DNA from: an uncultured Phocaeicola sp.
GTDB taxonomy: Bacteria; Bacteroidota; Bacteroidia; Bacteroidales; Bacteroidaceae
Direction of reading: 5' to 3'
DNA length: 36,182 nt
Assembly (NCBI GenBank): GCA_944320845.1
Contig: CALUJA010000022.1
Location: 1-36,182, forward strand
This document shows, piece after piece, positions 32,882-36,182 of the stretch. Position numbers and translations under genes: made by a program. The notes beneath the pieces are model-generated. The model was not told the origin of the DNA. It did no database searches and was given only the letters and a program-made list of their open reading frames with translations. Each line of letters opens with the position of its first letter. Position 1 is the first letter of the stretch.

Positions 32882-34587
32882 TGGCAAACTTTTATACAGA
32901 ACATCCGGAACTCAAGTTTCACTTGAACAATCCGATGATGGAGCGTATCTGCGAACTGAAGGAGCGCGGCTACAGAGACAAGGACGAATATGATTATGCA
33001 CCGCAGGACTATGCCGATGCGATTGATTCTTATGACCGGGTATTGGCTATTACCGGCGAGATTACAGGAGATATAATTGCGGCCAACGCGGAAGGGGTGG
33101 ACGAAGAAGGGCCTCATTGCGCGGACGGCCGTGTGGAGTATGCTTCGGGTACGAAAGCCAATCTGGATGCAATGGTGAAGGCCGGGCTGAACGGCATGAC
33201 GATGCCGCGCCGTTTCGGCGGATTGAACTTCCCGATTACTCCTTATACGATGTGTGCCGAGATTGTAGCCGCTGCCGATGCCGGCTTCGGAAACATCTGG
33301 TCTTTGCAAGACTGCATCGAGACGCTGTATGAATTTGGAAACGAAGACCAGCACAGCCGTTTTATCCCGCGTATCTGCGCCGGTGAAACCATGTCGATGG
33401 ACTTGACCGAACCGGATGCCGGTTCTGACCTGCAAAGTGTGATGCTGAAGGCAACTTACGACGAGGCAAACAATTGTTGGCGTCTGAATGGCGTGAAGCG
33501 TTTCATTACCAACGGGGATGCAAATCTGCATCTGGTGCTGGCCCGTTCAGAGGAAGGTACTCACGACGGCCGTGGCCTGTCAATGTTTATCTATGACAAG
33601 AACGACGGAGGGGTAAACGTGCGCCGCATAGAGAACAAGTTGGGCATTCACGGCTCGCCTACTTGTGAATTGGTCTATAAGAATGCGAAGGCAGAGCTTT
33701 GCGGTGACCGCAAGCTGGGTCTGATAAAGTATGTGATGGCGCTGATGAACGGTGCCCGTCTGGGTATCGCGGCTCAGTCGGTAGGCTTGAGCCAGGCGGC
33801 CTATAATGAAGCCTTGGCTTATGCGAAAGACCGCAAGCAGTTTGGCAAGGCGATTATCGAGTTCCCCGCTGTATACGACATGCTGGCCACAATCAAGGCT
33901 AAGCTGGATGCCGGGCGTGCCTTGCTGTATCAGACGGCCCGCTATGTAGACATCTATAAGGCTTTGGACGACATTGCCCGCGAGCGCAAGCTTACTCCCG
34001 AAGAACGCCAGGAGCAGAAGCGTTATGCAAAACTGGCCGACAGCTTTACACCGTTGGCCAAGGGTATGAACTCGGAATATGCCAACCAGAATGCTTACGA
34101 CTGTATTCAGGTTCATGGCGGTTCGGGCTTCATGATGGAATATGCCTGCCAGCGGATTTATCGGGATGCGCGTATCACAAGCATTTACGAAGGCACTACT
34201 CAGTTGCAGACCGTGGCTGCCATCCGTTATGTGACGAACGGGGCTTATGCGGCTGCACTGCATGAATATGAAGCAGTGCCCTGCGCTCCCGAGTATGAAG
34301 GGTATATGAATCGTGTAAAGGAAATGACCCGCAAGTTTGAGGCATGTACGGCAGCCGTAAAGGAGGCTCAGAATCAGGAATTGCTTGATTTCGTAGCCCG
34401 TCGTCTTTATGAGATGGCCGCTGTGAATGTGATGAGCCATCTGCTTTTGCAGGATGCCACAAAGGCCCCCGAACTGTTTGCTCAGTCGCTGAACGTTTAT
34501 GTAAACTATGCGGAGGCGGAAGTGGAGAAGCATTTCAATTTCATCCGTAAGTTCCAGGCTGACGAACTGGCGAATTACCGCAAATAA
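32881..34587 (+). CDS. Acyl-CoA dehydrogenase
   Basis: This 568-residue FAD enzyme oxidises (or reduces) acyl-CoA at the alpha-beta bond and exchanges electrons with EtfAB. It has the FAD-binding segment MSMDLTEPDAGSDLQSVML and the middle-domain strand NGVKRFITNGDANLHLVLA. The C-terminal domain contains LGIAAQSVGLSQAAYNEAL, YAKDRKQFGKAIIEFPAV and QVHGGSGFMMEYACQRIYRD. The catalytic base is E437 in SIYEGTTQLQT. It is longer than short-chain enzymes (about 380 residues), with about 110 extra C-terminal residues, as in the AcdB/long group. The acyl substrate cannot be assigned. Confidence 0.92.
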   Translation: MANFYTEHPELKFHLNNPMMERICELKERGYRDKDEYDYAPQDYADAIDSYDRVLAITGEITGDIIAANAEGVDEEGPHCADGRVEYASGTKANLDAMVKAGLNGMTMPRRFGGLNFPITPYTMCAEIVAAADAGFGNIWSLQDCIETLYEFGNEDQHSRFIPRICAGETMSMDLTEPDAGSDLQSVMLKATYDEANNCWRLNGVKRFITNGDANLHLVLARSEEGTHDGRGLSMFIYDKNDGGVNVRRIENKLGIHGSPTCELVYKNAKAELCGDRKLGLIKYVMALMNGARLGIAAQSVGLSQAAYNEALAYAKDRKQFGKAIIEFPAVYDMLATIKAKLDAGRALLYQTARYVDIYKALDDIARERKLTPEERQEQKRYAKLADSFTPLAKGMNSEYANQNAYDCIQVHGGSGFMMEYACQRIYRDARITSIYEGTTQLQTVAAIRYVTNGAYAAALHEYEAVPCAPEYEGYMNRVKEMTRKFEACTAAVKEAQNQELLDFVARRLYEMAAVNVMSHLLLQDATKAPELFAQSLNVYVNYAEAEVEKHFNFIRKFQADELANYRK

Positions 34588-34619
34588 GCTCAAACAAGGT
34601 CGTTGGTAAATAATAGAAG

Positions 34620-34659
34620 AAGAGAGGCTTCGGGAATCAATCGTCCTGAAGCCTCTCTT
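34620..34659. terminator. Terminator between the acyl-CoA dehydrogenase and the sigma operon
   Basis: AAGAGAGGCTTC (34620-34631) pairs with GAAGCCTCTCTT (34648-34659), a 12-bp perfect stem with A- and T-rich flanks, serving convergent transcripts. Confidence 0.85.
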
Positions 34660-34670
34660 GTAAATTTAAT

Positions 34671-35033
34671 TTATCTCCATCGCTTGGCTCTTTTGCTCAG
34701 CCAGCTGTTGAATTTTCCCAGTATGATTAAAGCGATGATTGTAGGCAAGTACATCAGAAAATCCTGTAGTGGCGGAATCTGGCTTTTCACCTGAACGCAA
34801 AGTCCTAACACTTGTTCCCCGTATATCCATCCCAAATATCCGATGCCTCCTGTTATCATTGCGGTGACGGTAATGAGCCATAGGATGAAAGTTCTTTTTT
34901 CAGTCCGTCTTTCGCGCAGATATGCTTCTTGCCGGATGCGTTCCATCATCCGGTAGCTGAAATTGGTCGGCAGATGCCGTGTTTCCCGTTGGGCGGCTGC
35001 TTTTTTCAGACCTTTGTCCGTATGCATTGTCAT
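34671..35033 (-). CDS. Small membrane protein cotranscribed with the ECF sigma gene
   Basis: This 120-residue protein has a charged N-terminal cytoplasmic part of about 47 residues (RHLPTNFSYRMMERIRQEAY). Two membrane segments follow (residues about 48-69 and 91-108). It overlaps the sigma gene by four bases. Proteins in this position are usually anti-sigma factors, but I see no zinc-finger (HxxxCxxC) motif, so this one is at most an atypical anti-sigma or accessory factor. That role is inferred from context only. Confidence 0.7.
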   Translation of the reverse strand: MTMHTDKGLKKAAAQRETRHLPTNFSYRMMERIRQEAYLRERRTEKRTFILWLITVTAMITGGIGYLGWIYGEQVLGLCVQVKSQIPPLQDFLMYLPTIIALIILGKFNSWLSKRAKRWR

Positions 35034-35581
35034 GGTTTCTCCTCCTGTTTCATTAAAAAGTATAGTTTCTTGCGGATGCGGTGCAGTTTGACTTTTACGT
35101 TACTCTCCGTCAGGTGCAGGATATAACAGATTTCGGCCACCGTTTTCTCCTCTTCATAAAACAGCGTGATAAGGGCCTGCTCGTCTGCGGTAAGTTTCTC
35201 TATCGCTTTTTTCAGTAGCTGTATCTGGTTTTCGTCGTCAGTATCCATTGCCTGTTCGGCTTCCGTGTCCGATATCGTATTCCATATCCGCTCGTCGAAG
35301 GTGTGTTCTTCATTCTTTTTCTTCCGGAGTGCCGAAAGTGTCGTATTGTAGGCGATGCGATAAAGCCATGTCGAGAAGCTGCTGTCGCCGTTGAATGAAG
35401 AAAGATGCTCGAATGCTTTCATGAAACTGTCCTGTGTCAGCTCCTCCGCATCTTCCGGCGAGTTGGTCATGCGGACTATCAAGGTGAATACCTGCTGTCC
35501 GTAGGTGTCGAGGAAATAGGAGAAACACTCGGTTTTCCCCATTAAAACGGAAGATATGACTTGTTGTTCCTTTGCGTTCAT
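35030..35581 (-). CDS. ECF-type RNA polymerase sigma factor
   Basis: This 183-residue sigma-70 family protein of the ECF class starts at MNAKEQQVIS (35581). A longer open frame reaches 35692 but would read through the promoter palindrome. Region 2 contains DTYGQQVFTLIVRMTNSPED, AEELTQDSFMKAFEHLSSF and FSTWLYRIAYNTTLSALRKK. Region 4 contains LTADEQALITLFYEEEKTVA and HLTESNVKVKLHRIRKKLYF. It lies in an operon with a small membrane protein and is divergent from the gene at 35711. Its own -10 element lies only 15 bases before the ATG, so its transcript is close to leaderless. Confidence 0.93.
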   Translation of the reverse strand: MNAKEQQVISSVLMGKTECFSYFLDTYGQQVFTLIVRMTNSPEDAEELTQDSFMKAFEHLSSFNGDSSFSTWLYRIAYNTTLSALRKKKNEEHTFDERIWNTISDTEAEQAMDTDDENQIQLLKKAIEKLTADEQALITLFYEEEKTVAEICYILHLTESNVKVKLHRIRKKLYFLMKQEEKP

Positions 35582-35588
35582 AGTATCC

Positions 35589-35678
35589 TTTAGACGCGGC
35601 GGCCTTATGCAGGTTACATTTCTTCTTGGAAAAAATCGAAGAAAAACCTGTAACCTTCGCAAGGCGGTTGCGTCTAAA
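35589..35678. promoter_or_regulatory. Palindrome carrying two mirror-image ECF-type promoters
   Basis: The ends TTTAGACGC (35589-35597) and GCGTCTAAA (35670-35678) are perfect inverted repeats, as are AGGTTAC (35611-35617) and GTAACCT (35650-35656) nested inside. On the plus strand this gives GTAACC (35650-35655), 15 bases, then CGTCTAA (35671-35677), pointing to the gene at 35711. On the minus strand the same GTAACC-15-CGTCTAA points to the sigma gene. AAC and CGTC elements at this spacing are typical of ECF sigma promoters. Autoregulation by the adjacent sigma factor is inferred. Confidence 0.7.
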
Positions 35679-35710
35679 GTGCAAAGAAACAAATTTAAAC
35701 TGATTTTGCC

Positions 35711-36100
35711 ATGAATGAATTAATGATTGTAGCCAATGTGGCTATCGTTTTTGGAGTGATTTATAAGCTTTTCGAACTGTATGCCAGAAGAAAGGAGCGT
35801 ATGATGCTGATTGAGAAGTTGGGAGACAAGCTGCCGCCCGAAGCTTTTAAGGACGGAATCGTCTATCGCTCCGCCTCGTGCCCTTTTGGCGGATTGCGTT
35901 GGGGATGCCTCTTGATAGGTTTGGGTATGGGCTTGTTGTTGGGATACCTGATTGTTTTTTTCACAGACCCCGAGTATCGCGGTTATCAAGTCCAAGAAAC
36001 AATCTCTACCATTTATGGGGCGAGCGTTTTGTTGGGAGGTGGCATCGGTTTGGTGGTCTCTTATATGATTGAGGTGCGGCAGTTGGAGAAAAAGAAATGA
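35711..36100 (+). CDS. Membrane protein, DUF6249-like
   Basis: This 129-residue protein has an N-terminal membrane segment (IVANVAIVFGVIYKLFELYA, residues about 6-25). A basic cytoplasmic stretch (RRKERMMLIEKLGDKLPPEA) follows, then two further membrane segments (about 62-83 and 103-120). The pattern matches DUF6249-type proteins common in Bacteroidales; the function is unknown. It is divergent from the ECF sigma gene, and one of the two mirror-image promoters points to it with a leader of about 29 bases, so it is likely part of that sigma regulon. Confidence 0.75.
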   Translation: MNELMIVANVAIVFGVIYKLFELYARRKERMMLIEKLGDKLPPEAFKDGIVYRSASCPFGGLRWGCLLIGLGMGLLLGYLIVFFTDPEYRGYQVQETISTIYGASVLLGGGIGLVVSYMIEVRQLEKKK

Positions 36101-36125
36101 TTTCCTTTTCTTTTTCCTCCTTTTT
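36085..36125 (+). terminator. Probable terminator at the end of the DUF6249-like gene
   Basis: GGAGAAAAAGAA (36085-36096) pairs with TTCTTTTTCCTCC (36108-36120) with a one-base bulge, followed by TTTTT. The stem includes the end of the coding region. Confidence 0.4.
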
Positions 36126-36182
36126 CCGTTTTTATATAATAAATAAATGTGTATGTAGCATTCTGTCAAAAGTTTCCGTTTT

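Noticed and set aside
33580-34593. 337-codon minus-strand frame opposite the acyl-CoA dehydrogenase
   Set aside because: It is an antisense shadow of a strongly supported gene.
35582-35692. N-terminal extension of the ECF sigma open frame
   Set aside because: It would translate the promoter palindrome. The start at 35581 gives a normal ECF length.

Overview
This window looks like a chromosomal segment of a gut-type Bacteroidales bacterium (Bacteroides or Phocaeicola; I cannot fix the species). The evidence is a SusC/SusD pair beside a glycoside hydrolase, TonB/ExbB/ExbD genes in a Bacteroidetes arrangement, DUF5683 next to parAB, and the recurring Bacteroidetes -7 promoter element TAnnTTTG ahead of many genes. 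I see no insertion sequence, prophage, CRISPR array, rRNA or plasmid-type gene. Most of the window is conserved housekeeping DNA with one small carbohydrate-utilisation locus at the left.

Layout. 1-292: a candidate small structured RNA with its own promoter and a strong terminator. 493-8208 (minus strand): a minimal polysaccharide utilisation locus of susC, susD and a GH9 hydrolase. 8209-8521: its upstream region, which holds a perfect 12-bp inverted repeat enclosing an outward-pointing promoter and may be a phase-variable switch. 8522-9043: a small exported Spy/CpxP-like protein. 9122-10924: dnaX. 11234-11904: an FtsB/DivIC-like gene and a membrane protein. 12017-18105 (minus): parA, parB, DUF5683, an MltD-like lytic transglycosylase and a Rel (p)ppGpp enzyme. 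18339-20245: surE-lpxB, divergent from parA. 20305-22929 (minus): pfkA, then cmk-ispH. 23255-25821: tonB, a polyprenyl diphosphate synthase and tatD. 25979-26066: tRNA-Ser(GGA), followed directly by exbB, a membrane protein and two exbD genes (26130-28496). 28646-30207 (minus): a MscS channel and a FlK-like thioesterase. 30323-30718: a lipoprotein. 30969-34587: etfB-etfA-acyl-CoA dehydrogenase. 34671-36100: an ECF sigma factor with a small membrane partner, divergent from a DUF6249-like membrane protein.

How it works together. TonB and the ExbB/ExbD complex supply the energy that SusC-type transporters need, so the left locus and the 23-28 kb region belong to one outer-membrane uptake machinery although they lie far apart. 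The parAB-Rel block combines chromosome segregation, cell-wall turnover and stringent response. The ECF pair at the right end appears to be a self-contained regulon: a palindrome carries two identical back-to-back ECF-type promoters, one for the sigma operon and one for the divergent membrane protein.

The two places most worth testing are the inverted repeat at 8327-8438, as a possible invertible promoter between susC and the gene at 8522, and the mirror-image ECF promoters at 35589-35678. All family assignments come from reading motifs by eye; no database search was run.
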